Assembly: GCA_013397695.1 (NCBI GenBank)
Contig: VYZI01000194.1
Span: 1-64,000 of the forward strand
DNA from: Centropus unirufus
Taxonomy: Eukaryota > Chordata > Aves > Cuculiformes > Centropidae
DNA length: 64,000 nt
Direction: 5' to 3'
Part shown: positions 14,312-26,500 of the stretch, piece after piece
Position numbering within the stretch: the stretch's first letter is position 1
Layout: every line of letters starts with the position of its first letter
Notes under the pieces: model-generated
What the model saw: only the letters and a program-made list of their open reading frames with translations
Told to the model about the DNA's origin: nothing
The model's database searches: none
Translations under genes and position numbers: made by a program

Positions 14312-14612
14312 GAGAGAAAGACAGTCATCTCAGTTTTTCAAGTACTGGGATGCAGCATTATGTCACAGAAGACTGAAAGTCAAAAAACACTGTGAGATAC
14401 TCTGAAGTGCTGATACAATCTATCTTATAAAATTTATGTGAACAATCTGTACCAGAGGAAAACTAAGTTAATTGTGCCATGGGAAAAAAAAGTGTGATTG
14501 AGCAAGTTCATCTGTAGTTCAAAAGCAGGGTAACAAAGTTTAATAATTCATTTATTATCTCAAGTCATCACACACTGATGTTTAGAAGATTATTCAGGGC
14601 CTGAAGTGCCCG

Positions 14613-14639
14613 TTTCCTCCTTTCCCAGAAAGGAGGAAA
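14613..14639. repeat. Perfect 12-bp inverted repeat with 3-base loop
   Basis: TTTCCTCCTTTC, then CCA, then GAAAGGAGGAAA: a fully paired 12-bp stem. One arm is all pyrimidine and the other all purine. As RNA from either strand it would be a stable hairpin. No longer flanking pairing was seen, so it is shorter than a typical miRNA precursor. Confidence 0.85.
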
Positions 14640-15620
14640 AACAGAATGTAGTGGCGCTCTGCCAGGTTGCATAAACTGACATCAAAAGAAAAAACCCCAC
14701 CTGGCTTTGCAGAGCTGTGAGCTCAAACAATAGCAGCCTTTTCTGTACAGGTAAATAACATTCAGTTGTGATGGGCCAAAAGAGTAAGGCTGGCCCTTCA
14801 ATGGGATCAAATGCTGTTAGAACAGCTCCTCAACATGGATATCAAAGGTGTATGAAATAGGGTAACCAAACATCAGCGGCAACTGAAGATCCTCATATCC
14901 AAGCTGCCTGGCACCTTCCCTTACCTGTCTATCACTCCTACAGCTGAAGGACTGCAGGGCATTACTGGAGCACACCCCATCAATGCTGGTGCAACAGCAG
15001 CAGCGACTCCAGTCACCAATGCTGCTGACCGATTTTTTGGGAAAATCGAGTAAAGTTATCCCAGCTATAAAATAGCTATCTCTCATGCAGTGCTGCAACA
15101 TGCCAAGCTGATTCTGCTAGACCTGGGAGGATAATATGATCACATTTTAACTGTAAGAAGGAGTACATTATAAAATAGCTTATCACGTAAGATAGATGCC
15201 AACACATGGCACTAAAACAAAACACGCAGGGTACTACCACGACCCCCTGTACACTAAATTGTGCATAGCCAGAGCTCTGGCTAGACAGACGTAGTGCTAT
15301 GAAAGCAGTAAAGCCCCACTCAAAATAACCTGGCACACTGGCAACTTCTTGGCTCTGGGTATGTAATTAATAATACCAAGGAAACATGCAGGGTTTGATT
15401 TCGAAGACAGATATCTTCTACTGAATAGATAATCACCAGAAGTTTGATAGTTTTTCAAACACAAACGCCTTTCCACCCTTTTTGATTTTATCATCAGTAG
15501 TAGCACCTTCCAGTCAAGTTCAGTTTGGAAGAGACAGATTTGAATGTGGCACAATTATACTAATACCATATGCCACAGTTTTTCCCCAACTTTGTACATC
15601 ATTGTAAAGAGAACATGGCC

Positions 15621-15901
15621 AAGCTCTTCTCAGTGGTGCCCAGTGTCAGGACCAGAGGCAATGGGCACAGCACACACTGAAACATTAGGAGGCTCCCTCT
15701 GAGCATCCGGAAACACTTTTTTCCTGCGAGGGTGTCTGAGCATCAGTACAGGTTGTCCATGGAAACTGTGCAGTCTCCATCCTTGGTGACATTCAAAAAC
15801 CACCATGGTCCTGTGCAACTGGCTCTGGGTGGCCCTGCTTGAGCAGGGGTTGGACCAGATGACCTCCAGAGGTACCTGCTAACCTCAACCATTCTGTGAT
15901 C
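15621..15901 (+). mobile_element. CR1 LINE fragment, 3' end
   Basis: In order it carries 'ctcttctcagtggtgcccag', 'gacaggaccagaggcaatgg'-like text, 'ctctgagcatccggaaacac', and the typical tail 'ggttggaccagatgacctcc' and 'ctcaaccattctgtgat'. These are the C-terminal ORF2 coding and 3' UTR landmarks of avian CR1. It is 5' truncated, and an extra insertion and deletions break the reading frame. It is close to the copy at 36651-37266 and probably the same subfamily. It lies within the presumed intron, antisense to the putative gene. Confidence 0.9.
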
Positions 15902-16370
15902 CTTGCCCCCCACTATTTTAATGCCTTCCTCTCCCTAATTTCATGCGTGTTAGCCATCCTTCCCCCCACCAACTTGTATCGATACTAACTTAACCAGATT
16001 AAAGTCAGAGCAGTTGTATTGAGGTACATTCAAGTTTGAAAGCCAACTTCGAGACACACAAAACATCTTTATGCCTGCAACCTCATCTGCTGTTTTCCTA
16101 CTTCACAAGCTGGTCTCAAATATTACCGTTCTAGGAAATGGGACCACATGCTGGCCACATTGATTGGGATGAGACTGAAGAAGGGAAGTACAAGGGATTA
16201 TTGGGTTCGGACCAGCTTGACACTACAGTTCAGTTACCCAAGTTCGCCTGGATACCAACTGGATGGCAATTAATTGCTTTCTTTTCTGAACAACTGTGTC
16301 TCTGTAGTGCCAAGAGTTTTCAGCATCTCTGTTGGAAGTGACCCCACATGCCCAATCTTTAGTTTGTAAA

Positions 16371-16426
16371 ATTTTGTCTTTTTGGTTTGTTTTTTGTTGT
16401 TGTTGTTTTGTTGGGTTTTTTTAAAG
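16371..16426. repeat. T-rich/(GTT)n simple sequence
   Basis: TTTTTGGTTTG then T-runs and GTTGTTGTTGTTTTG, then GGGTTTTTTT. Low complexity, complement of the A-rich tracts elsewhere in the left half. Confidence 0.75.
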
Positions 16427-17407
16427 TTTTTTAAAACATGAGGGCATTTGAACAACTGCTGCTTCCACTGAGCTCAGATGGATCAAGTTCTTGGGTGACT
16501 CAGTAGCTGTGATAACTATTTTAGTTGCTGTTGCAGATAAAAAGTATTGAAAAATTTTCACTGGATAGTACCACATTACTAAAAATATTACTAAGAACAG
16601 TGAAATATTTTGAAACATCCTCTAACTAATGCTAGAATCAAGCAGAACTCAGTTTTAAGATGAGGTCAATTAGACTCAAAAAGTGCTCACAGGGCACCTG
16701 CTAAAGAGGTGGCAATCCCGTCTGTTCCAGTCCCATACTCCTGCACTTTCAACAGGTCTACAATTCATAATCAACACCACATTCCAAACATACTTAGGTC
16801 AAACACAGACGTTAATGTATTGCTGCTCTTCATTACCTCTCCTTGTCTACAAAGAGACTTGTGATCACATCTTGCACATCACTTGTAATTTCTGAAGTTA
16901 TGTTTGCAGATCAGAGGGGAGAAGGGCTCACTTTGTACAATCCACAAAATCACACCAAGGAATCTCACCCAGTCCCCACTGCTGTTCTGCACACAAGTGC
17001 CAAATGCAATCACGCAGACCAAGCTACTCGCTCTGGAGACATCATGCAATCATTTTGCTCATCAAAAAAAGGAGAGGTGAGACAGCCTTACTTTACATTC
17101 AGCTAGCAAATATTTGTTTTCCACATTCTGTAGTTAACCATCCTGCTCCAGGTTGAAAGCAAAAGACACAAGGTAGATCTACCATACAAAAGAAGTGGGG
17201 GGAAAAACGGTAACAAAAGAAATCAGCAATATAAAAATAAAGCACAAGCTATTTCTGGTGCTATTAATAACTACAAGAAAGTCAAATAAACACAGACTAC
17301 TAGCAAGGAAATCTGAAGTTCATGTAATACACAAAATCTTGAGACTAGTACTGAAAGTTATGAAGTGCTCCAAAGACTACAAATGGTCCCCGAGGAAATA
17401 ATTCTAA

Positions 17408-17423
17408 AATAATAATAATAATA
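17408..17423. repeat. (AAT)5 microsatellite
   Basis: AATAATAATAATAATA in an AT-rich stretch; short and possibly polymorphic. Confidence 0.85.
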
Positions 17424-18402
17424 AAAAATTAACCAGAAATCATAAATTGCATTTATTCTGGCATAAAGACCTGTATGTTTCTTGGAATTAAATATCTATC
17501 TTTTTATTTAAAACATCCCTGTCTGTTCATGCTGGGTTTAAAACATAAACTGAAGACATTTGCTAGATTAACACCCTTGCTATCATGTTTTAACTCTTTA
17601 AAAGAATCACACTATAAAATTTAGCATCTGATTCTCATCAGTTCACAATGCAGTCCAAAATTTTGTCCATTAAAAAAATATTAACATTATTCCTCAGTCA
17701 TAACATAAACCCACATGGAAAGTAAGGAGTTAAAGCTGTTTGGCAGCTGTTACTTTAAACTCCTTTGGGTTTTATAATTTGCAGAGTATGTCAGTTCCTC
17801 CACCCTAGAACTTTAAAACACCCATGAAGAGGAATGTCACAGCATGATCATCTGCCATCACTACAATAGTCAGAGATAGGACCCAGCAGAGGACCCCTCC
17901 TCCAATTCTGTCACTTGTAATAAATTACACTGTAGCCAGGAGGTGACTGAGACCAGACAGACAAGCAAAATTAAAAGGGTATGTAGAATTGGACATGACC
18001 TATATAGAAGTGATGGGTGAGGCCAGAGAGCAGTGCTATTTCTTAGAGGGAGATGATCTCCAGAGAGAAGAGACAAGGACAGAGCCAAGTGGCACTCTAC
18101 CAGTGAAAGGGATAAACAAGAGCATAAGACCTTGAGCGCTTAACTTAAAAACAAGCTCTTTGAGGCAGTATTCAAACACACACCACACCAGTTTCTTGTT
18201 AAAGGTGCTTAGAAAGTAAAGACCAATCTACATAAGTAAAACCCAGCCACAGTGAAACCAGATCAGAGACTAGGTCAGCATTGTAAGACCTGAACTGCAA
18301 GCACCACAAAGAAACCAAGAGACACACTTTACAGAGAATACCCAGGACAGAACCTTTTGCATAATTGAGTAACAAAGAGAAGTGCCACTGTCTGCAATTC
18401 TT

Positions 18403-18427
18403 TAAAAAAATAAATAAATAAATAAAT
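18403..18427. repeat. (AAAT)n microsatellite
   Basis: A run of seven A followed by TAAATAAATAAATAAAT. Short A-rich tetranucleotide repeat. Confidence 0.85.
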
Positions 18428-18788
18428 GTTGTTTTCCTATAAGCTCCTTTCTTCTGCATCTATAGAGAAAGGCTATTCCATCATAAAAATATCACATATC
18501 ACTACAAACCTCTATAGCTGGACAATACAAAAGCAGAGGGACCCAATGCGGATAGAGAAGCTAATATTTAGAGACAAATAAACTGCAATCCCATCATTTC
18601 ATAACCTTGTACTACATTCCCTTCCTCTAACAGGATCCACTTCCATCAAGCCTAAGCTGTCAGTAGGAGCTGATGAACAGTAAACTTCCCTCCGGCTCCT
18701 GCCCGGTATTGCAGGAGAGCGGCTCCGAAGCAGTCCTGAGCGTGTCAGCCTTTGGCAAACCAGGGCTGACACATTCTTCTCTTACCAG

Positions 18789-18826
18789 TTTAGAGCAAGC
18801 AGCCAAAGCCAGTAAAACATGTGAAG
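18789..18826 (+). other. Exon-like 38-base segment with strong splice sites, plus strand
   Basis: A pyrimidine-rich acceptor (CATTCTTCTCTTACCAG) and a strong donor (GTGAAG|GTACGT) bracket 38 bases. The flanking 18690-18780 has unusually many CpG for this AT-rich half. If spliced it would belong to a transcript antisense to the putative gene. Equally, it may be chance. Confidence 0.15.
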
Positions 18827-19009
18827 GTACGTTCATGCCTCTTTCTTTTGTTTATCTCTTCTGACTACTTGGATTTTCATGATTTTTTCCCCACTCTTTC
18901 TACCTTATTTCCCTTTTCCTCAAGCACAGCTTAGAGCATTAGGATGGGTCACAAAGCAGAACTTCTACTATTTAGCTCCCTAGGAATGGAAGAAGGAAAA
19001 AAATCATGT

Positions 19010-19215
19010 AATTCTATAACCTCAAAATTTCTGAATCACCTACTTTCACCCACCCTGCCATAGACAAGGATACCTTCCACTGGATCAGGTTACTCAAAGC
19101 CTCACCCAACCTGGCCTTGAACACTTCCAGGGATGGGGCCATCCATGACTTCACTAGAGAATCTGTTGAAGTGCCCCACCACCCCCAGAGTAAAAAAATA
19201 AATTAAAAAAATCCC
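19010..19215 (-). mobile_element. CR1 LINE fragment, 3' region, antisense
   Basis: On the plus strand the text runs 'ccctgccatagacaaggata', 'ccactggatcaggttactca', 'aacctggccttgaacacttc', 'cagggatggggccatccatg' and 'ccccaccacccccagagtaa', which is the reverse complement of the CR1 3' portion. The terminal part nearest 19010 is badly eroded. The other end fades into an A-rich tract (AAAAAATAAATTAAAAAAA). Different subfamily features from the copies at 15.6 and 36.7 kb. Confidence 0.85.
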
Positions 19216-22200
19216 TAAATGCAACAGCTTGACAGATTGCAGCCCTGTCCTCATGTACTGCTAATATTTACAGGTATATAATGGCCAAACATGAAGTTAC
19301 AGCAGTGGTGGGCAGTGCAAGCCCAACATCTGCCTCATGCAAGTACTGATAGCAAAACAATGAGACATTTGTTCCAAGCTCACACAGCAAGGCAAAAAAC
19401 AACTGCTCATCAGCCACTGTTCTTCTGAATGGAAGTCAGCAAGAAGATTGGGTTTTTTCATTTCCCTTAGTGAATTCACAAAATGTTAAGAATCGGCTAT
19501 TTATTTATCGCAAATATCCATACGATCTGGCTGCAGAGTTATTAAAAAAAAGCAGCAGCAGGGATGGGATGAGTGTGAAGAATAGCACAGCATGGTCACT
19601 GCTGTATGTTCTGCTAGACCAGCCCACACCAAAGAAGCTGCAGTTTAGGATCCTCAGTTCATACAAGGCCAATGTTGACTGACCTTTCCAAGTCTGGCTG
19701 CAGTGTGACAAAAAGAACACAAAGGATGGGCAAAACCAAACAGTTACTTGCCATGGTTGTCAAGCTAACCAATCTTCCCTCAAGTATGAAAACCAGATAA
19801 AAACCACACATACAGCCCCACGTACGCACATCCCTGTGTGCTAATAAAGGCCAGTGAAGCGCCTTATTCCACCTACACATTCAGCATCTCTCTCCAGGAA
19901 TCACTGAGCAATCAAATCCTTGTCCGTGACTTCTGACAGGGATTAAGAATCTGGGAGAACAAGACGCATGGAAGAGGGTATTTCAGAATCTGATATGCAG
20001 CAGCATTTCAACTAACTGGACTGCAAAGTTGTCAGGGTCAACTAAACACCCAGGTATCAGAGCGCCTGTAAGGCACAGTTGGAAATGCTGGTCAGAAGCC
20101 AGTTCAAGTGAATCTGACAAAGTATGTCTCCAGAATTCCAGGATGGATAGCCCCCATAAACAACTAAGTCAGTGGTAGCTCAACTTACCGATGAGTTATT
20201 CGTCTCCTTCATGCTCTGGCTGGAGCATGCCCTTTGCTCTAGGGGAACCATAGGAGCACTGAGGACGTGGTCACCCCTTCTGAAAGGCAAAGTCGTCATG
20301 GCTGCGTGAAGGCAGCACTGGCCAATCCATCAAGGCTACTTTCTATACTACAGCTGATGGAAGAAAGTCCTCAAAACAGAATCACATAGGCTGTAACACA
20401 AGGCATCACTGAGCTGGGAAAAGGAAATGGAAATACACAGAATTCACTGGTTCCGAGTACATAAATTCAACATCTAAGCAGTTTTTAGGGTCTCTTGACT
20501 ATCTCTGGAACCTGACTTATCTTAATAGAGATAAAGCTATGAAGTCGGGCAGCTCTCCATCTTAATACTATCTATATTTGTGTTTTTATAAAGGATAATT
20601 TTTGAGAGTATCAAAGGCACTATTGCTGACCAAAGGGTGAAATTGCCTTGAGCTGCTACAATGAGAGAAAAAAACCTAAGCAATATAGGTTTAAGTAAAA
20701 GATTTGAGTGTCTAAATATAATCCCCTTTTCCTGACAAAGTTGGAAATTTGTAAGAACTCCTGATAATAGTATGCACATACCAGGAAACCTGAACGGAAA
20801 AACAGACTGGAAGCCAGTGATGCTTAATTAGAGGCCTCAACAGATCATTTAAAAATCTTGAACAAGGAAGTACATACGCTCATAAAGTCAATTAATTCAC
20901 GGAACAAACACATCTGTATATATTTGCAAGCCAAAGCTGCTTTGAACTAAACAAGTGAGCAGAAAAGAAGACACCACTTCTCGTGTTGTTGAGATAGCCA
21001 CAGCAATCCAAGGACAAAAATCAAAGCCAAGTATCCTGGATAGCACATTAATCTCACAGAATAATGTAAGTTGTTCAAAGTACAGATTACTGTGCCATGA
21101 ACACATAACTGCAAGTGGTGGAAAACGCATTACAGTTTTACTACCGAGGTAAGGTTTGATTCCTACCATATGGCCTCACAAGCCGAGCCATGTGTGCACG
21201 TCTCCACACGTGTGCACAAACGCTGAGGTCTCCAGCCCACAACTGTATTCATCCCAGTTCTCTAGCAGAAGTAAGGAGAAGGCACTAAACACTAAATTTA
21301 TAGCTTTTCAGAGCCATTCAGCAAAGCTAACCACACTGACACACTATTTTGTCTCAGAAGCCTGGTAACCAACACAAACCGAGATAAAGGTGTGAAGATA
21401 ACCAAGTCTTATATTGATGTAACGTATTATGTTTGTATCTGTTCTTTTTACAAGACCTAAAAATCCCTAATACTTAACAAAACTTAATCATACTAGTATC
21501 TGAATAATTCCTGACAAGGAATGAGAATCAATGGACATATTAAGTCCCTTTCTTCTCTGTTCTGTTTAATGTGGTACAAAACATACAATATTTTATTCCC
21601 CCCTGAGGCAAAGAAGTCCAGTGAATGACATACATTGATACCTCATAAAATCTTGGTTCAGTCTAGGTTTAAAATAAAAAAACAAAGCGCTAAACCAAAT
21701 ACTCCAGGAGCACAGAGAGCATTTACAAGTTCAATTAGTTATAAGCAAACTTCTGCAAAAATCAAAGTTCATCTTCATTGCCTCACTCTGAATTAAAATA
21801 TTTGCTTCTTAGGGCATTTTCTGCATTGTAAGTACAGACAAGCACTGACTATTTAACAGCACCTTGGATCTGAGGTGTTTTGTTCTTCTGCTGCTTAAGA
21901 AGATAAAATGAGATTCTGATGTTTAAAGCACCATCAAGCTTGTGAGTGTTTGAAATACAGATTTGTTTACATGACTGCTTTTGAAAATGCAGGTTGTCTT
22001 CTGGCAGACTGAAATAAAGTTCAAAAATAAGCTCATCCCAATAGGAAGGGGAAAGGTGAAGGAAAGAGCAAGAGGAAAAGGAAGTAGCTTCTTAGTATTT
22101 TTAGCTGGAACCCATTCAACCTTCATTTCCTATACAGAAAACTTTAACTTGCTATACCATCTTCTTTATGCTTTCTCTTTTTGCCTTTTGTTTTTCCTTA

Positions 22201-23474
22201 TTTTCATTGCATATATTCAGGAACCAAGCTTGCAATCCATTTTGGGGACAAGTGTCTACTTAAAAAAAAAATAAATCCTCAAATTTGAACATCAGTGAAA
22301 GAGGAGGAGGCTGTTTGCCTTCCTGGGATGCCGAAGGAAGCCCAGGCTGCTGATGCCCAACTGCGCTGCCCACTGTAGGCAGCACACAAGCCCTACCCTT
22401 GACACTCAGGCAAGTGTGACAAAGCAAAGCATGAAACAGCAAGAAATGAGTAACTAAATCTCAAAATCATTTCACAAGGGTCCAAGAAGAAACTGCCATA
22501 ACCGATTATCAGTAAATTTGTTAAAAGGTCCCCAATCATTGAAGTAAGAGTGGCATGAATTAGACATGGCTCTTGTACGGCCCTGCCACGCAAACCCCCA
22601 GCCCTGATGTAGACAGGGTGGAATCTTGATCACTGCACTTTCTCTTTGCTCCTGACCTTCTGGACAACAGAAGGATCTTCCTCATCCTGGGACTGGAGGG
22701 CAAGCAATGTGCTGTTCTTCTAAGAGGACAATACACCCCTCTATTAATACTAACTTTTAGGTTCAAGATGCTATAAGAATGACCTAGAGCTGCAACACAG
22801 CAAGAGAAAATGCTGTTCCTTTTGGCAGACATGAATCTCCTTCAATACCTTTGGGCTGTTAAAAGTTCTTCTGAATTTTAACAAGATTTGGAGCAATGAC
22901 GACTGTATTTTAGTAATCTCCAGAAAGATACAGCAGAAAGTAAGCAGCGATCACTCCTGCAGTATAATACCTTTGGATATTATTTGTTAACAGCCATCCC
23001 CCAAACATACCCAACCTCTTTCATGATGGACTATTTAGAATACATCTTTAACAGCTGCTAATCTGTATAGCAGTAAACAGGATAAAGTAACAGTGTAAAA
23101 ATGAAATTTCTGGCCTGTGTCAGCCTCGTGGTCAGGAAACCCTGCTGTGCATTTGGTCTTCCTCCACTTCAATATACACCTTCTTGGGAATGCCAAAACT
23201 ATCTCAGTTTTGTAAGGCACAGGTTTACATTTAGATAATACCTGGACTGAAGAAATGCCCGAGAGCCTGGCTGTAGGAATTTGGGCTTTAATATTTTCCA
23301 GTATGGAATTAGGCTAGGGGTAAGGGAAGTTGACACTTCATCATTCCAAGTGGCTCACTGATGCAGGACTTAATACTTGAATGCATCAGGTATTAAAAAG
23401 CTTCTTTGTTGATGTGCACTCACCCATGGTAAACAAAGATTCTCTATTGCTCTGAAGGAATCTACAGGGGTATC

Positions 23475-23492
23475 ACTTATTTATAAATAAGT
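23475..23492. repeat. 18-bp perfect palindrome, AT-rich
   Basis: ACTTATTTATAAATAAGT is its own reverse complement. It contains TTTATAAA and could extrude as a cruciform or bind dimeric homeodomain/MEF2-like factors; no function is shown by sequence. Confidence 0.85.
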
Positions 23493-23525
23493 TCTCAGGA
23501 TAAAATTCTTATATACACCCTTCCT

Positions 23526-23562
23526 TGGTTTGTTTTTTTTTGTTTGTTTGTTTCTTTTTTCC
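23526..23562. repeat. T-rich (TTTG)n simple sequence
   Basis: GGTTTGTTTTTTTTTGTTTG repeated into TTTGTTTC and further T/C runs. Low complexity only. Confidence 0.75.
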
Positions 23563-26500
23563 CCCACCACAGAATTTATGAAAGTACGGTGTATTCACTT
23601 GACTATCACATTTCTAGGACAACACCACAAGAACAGCTCTACTCTATTAACTAGACCCTCACCTCTCAAAACCCAAAGACTTTTTCTGAGCAAAAGAGCT
23701 TGTGACATGACACTGCTCTGATCCCCTAACAACAGCCTCTGCCCAGAGGCCTCACTCAACTTCCAGCAAGAACAACAAATCGTGCTTAAAAAAAAAGGGA
23801 AGACTGTTAATGTAAGATTAACTACATACTCACAGGTAAAATTACTTATTAAAACAAGGTTTCCAGCAAGATTTTGAACATAGCTGAAGACTGTCAAGTA
23901 GTTTTTGCTGAGGTAAAGCTTCACAGAGCAGAGAGCTATCCATATCTGATCTCAAGAAGGAAGTCCTTATCTAATCTGGAAAATGTCTGGAAAAACTAAG
24001 TTTTCAACATGAATTTTCATATACCAAGTACTCTTCCTTCAACAACCAATTTTTTAAGTATTTTCACTAGTTTAACATTCCAAAGCCTGCTACAATTATA
24101 ACTCAATAGCTTGCAGCAATAAGTAAACTTGAAATTTATCCCATTAGAAGCTCCTGCTCCTACTGCTTCAGGCTGCTTGAAGCAAGTGTATTTTTAATTT
24201 TTTTGGTAGATTGCTAACAACTATATTTTCATTCGGTAAGTTTAATGCTATAGTTCCCTCTAAAGAGTTTTAAGCAGCAGTATATTACAGAATGAAACAA
24301 TTATCCCGTAAGAACAAAGGAAATCTTAACTTTTGAAGAGAAACTTTAATATGACACTTTAAGAGCTGAGGGAAAAGTAACAGTCCTCCAACAAAGGCAC
24401 CCTGAAAAACAACAAAAACACAGCTCATTTCAAACATCTGTGCTCCTGGCTCCTGCAAATCATGCATCATGAACTTAAGAGACTGGCTCAAACTGAAGTT
24501 ATTTGCCAGGTCCTCAGCTGAAGCACCACACACTGAAATAAGCTGAGTCGCAAGAATGCTCTGGGTACTGGCAGTAAAGCTAAAAGAGCCAATATATTGC
24601 TGTGCTTCACTGTGTCCGTCAACATTACCACAAGTAGCTTTTTAAACTACTGTAATACTTGTCCAGGTCAGCATGCTACTCAGCAGGTTTCAGAACTTGC
24701 CAGGAGCACAATTCAGAGCGATGCACAGAGAGCAACTTTTGTTGCTCCCATCTTGTGGTGATTCCACCCATTCTGCAAGCACAGTGCTGTGCCTAGACAA
24801 GTTCATCGCCCCACTGCCCAGTGGGGTGTTCCAGCCCTCCCTGTCTTCCTTACTGCAGACCACTAGTCCTGTCTCCACAGCTCCTGGGCTCATTTATTTC
24901 CCCAGCAATGCCTGCCCAACTGAAAAAGAAACAAGAAACAGCCATGAACAGGAAAAGCACTCCAAGCCTTTCAAGATACAAGAGAGCCAATATAGGGACA
25001 GGAGGAAGGGTAGGATAAGGAGTGAAAACTTATCTCTCAGCAGACTTCCTAATCTAGGAGACATCAATGCAGCAGCGCAACAAAGGAAAACAAGGCAATT
25101 CTCTGGAGGAAAGTAGGAATCGCTCTGTCAGACAGTTTGGAGAGGAGCGACCAGACACTATCAGCATCAGCTGTTAATCACACCAAGTCCCACGTTCACA
25201 GCAAGCTGACAAAAGTCACTCTACCAGAGTGCCAAGTTAAGCACCCAGTACTGCCCTCCACGTTTCTTGGGTGTTTTAACAGCCCAAAGTGCATAATTTC
25301 CTCTCAAGCCATTTGGGACAACCAAAGAGCAGAGGAATGTTCACTTGGGTACTACCCTACCTGCTACTCTACAACTGGGAGAAACACTCAAGAGCACTAC
25401 ATCTCAGAGTCCACTTGAGCTGGAACTGGGGATAAAGCTGTGTTTAAATGGTCAGGCAGGGTATTAAAAGGAGTATCTGAAGCAGGGACAAAACCTGGTC
25501 CTGATGGAGGCGGATGGTCACATCTGACAGCACTTAGATCCAGGTCTGCCAGTATTTACTGCTCCAATGCAGTTTTTTTCCCCACCTACTGTCGGCAATT
25601 CAGTTTTCAGGACACCCTTTATGCTTTTTCTTTAAGCAACGGGGTGGCATCACATTTTCAGATGACAGCCATCTTCTTTGAGCAGCAACTTTTGAACTGT
25701 CTACTTGCTAAAAGTCACGCCATACATCTCATGCTGTAGTTCTACAAACTATTTAATCCTGCATCAGCTGGCACTGCTGCCATGAAGACCTTGTTTACCC
25801 TTATCAGCTCCTCTCAGCCCAGGATTTCCTCTGCACCAGCAGCAGCATCTGAGTAATTCCCAATGAATCCAGCTGGGGAAGCGATCCAGGTAAAGACTGC
25901 ACTGGGGCATAAAGGAGTTTTCAGTTGGATAACTTCCTTGATCTGGTTTACCACATTGCTACATAAATGCCAGTAAGAGAAAACAGACAAAGGTGAGAGT
26001 AACAATGCAGCCTAATCCAGAATAAATTAACTCTTGGGAACACAAAGCTAATTAAAAACATTGGGAAATAAACATGAAGACAAGCCCAAACAACTCTGCA
26101 AGCCTCCTTTCTTGTTTCTGAACCTTTCTTTTGGTTTGTTTACTCCTGGGAGTGAAACACTTGGGCTCATAAGCATAAGGCTACCAAAGACAATGGTTTA
26201 GAAATGTAAATAGATAATAACTCATGTTATCCAAGAGTATGAGTTCCTTCTCGTAGGTTATTACACAGTATACATCCAGTAGCTCCAAGGCTGAGCCAGA
26301 AGGCAATACCACGCTGATGAAACTTGCAGTTCAGTATCTGAGGGAGAATTCATCTGACTAAATGGGAGTACAAACAGCCTTGCCTAGGCTGCCATGCGAG
26401 GCAGCGGAGATGCACACGACACGATTCATCTGACCAGAAGTGCTTATTCCAGGTGACAGGAATGATACTCGGCTCCATTAACTGGAAAGATTAGGTCTTC

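Larger units (their letters stand above)
7364..15620. other. Non-coding AT-rich sequence (presumed intron), no gene seen
   Basis: Contains low-complexity A-rich tracts, the purine microsatellite at 7802, the 72-base exon-like segment at 10055 and the hairpin at 14613. The longest frames (for example 8362-8739 minus, 13876-14274 plus) show no recognisable domain. Confidence 0.6.
15902..19009. other. Non-coding sequence between two CR1 fragments
   Basis: T-rich simple sequence at 16371, (AAT)n at 17408, (AAAT)n at 18403 and the exon-like 38-base segment at 18789 in a slightly CpG-richer patch. No gene recognised. Confidence 0.6.

Noticed and set aside
24673..25116. 147-codon plus-strand ORF
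   Set aside because: No recognisable domain or composition of a real protein; length is expected by chance in this amount of sequence.
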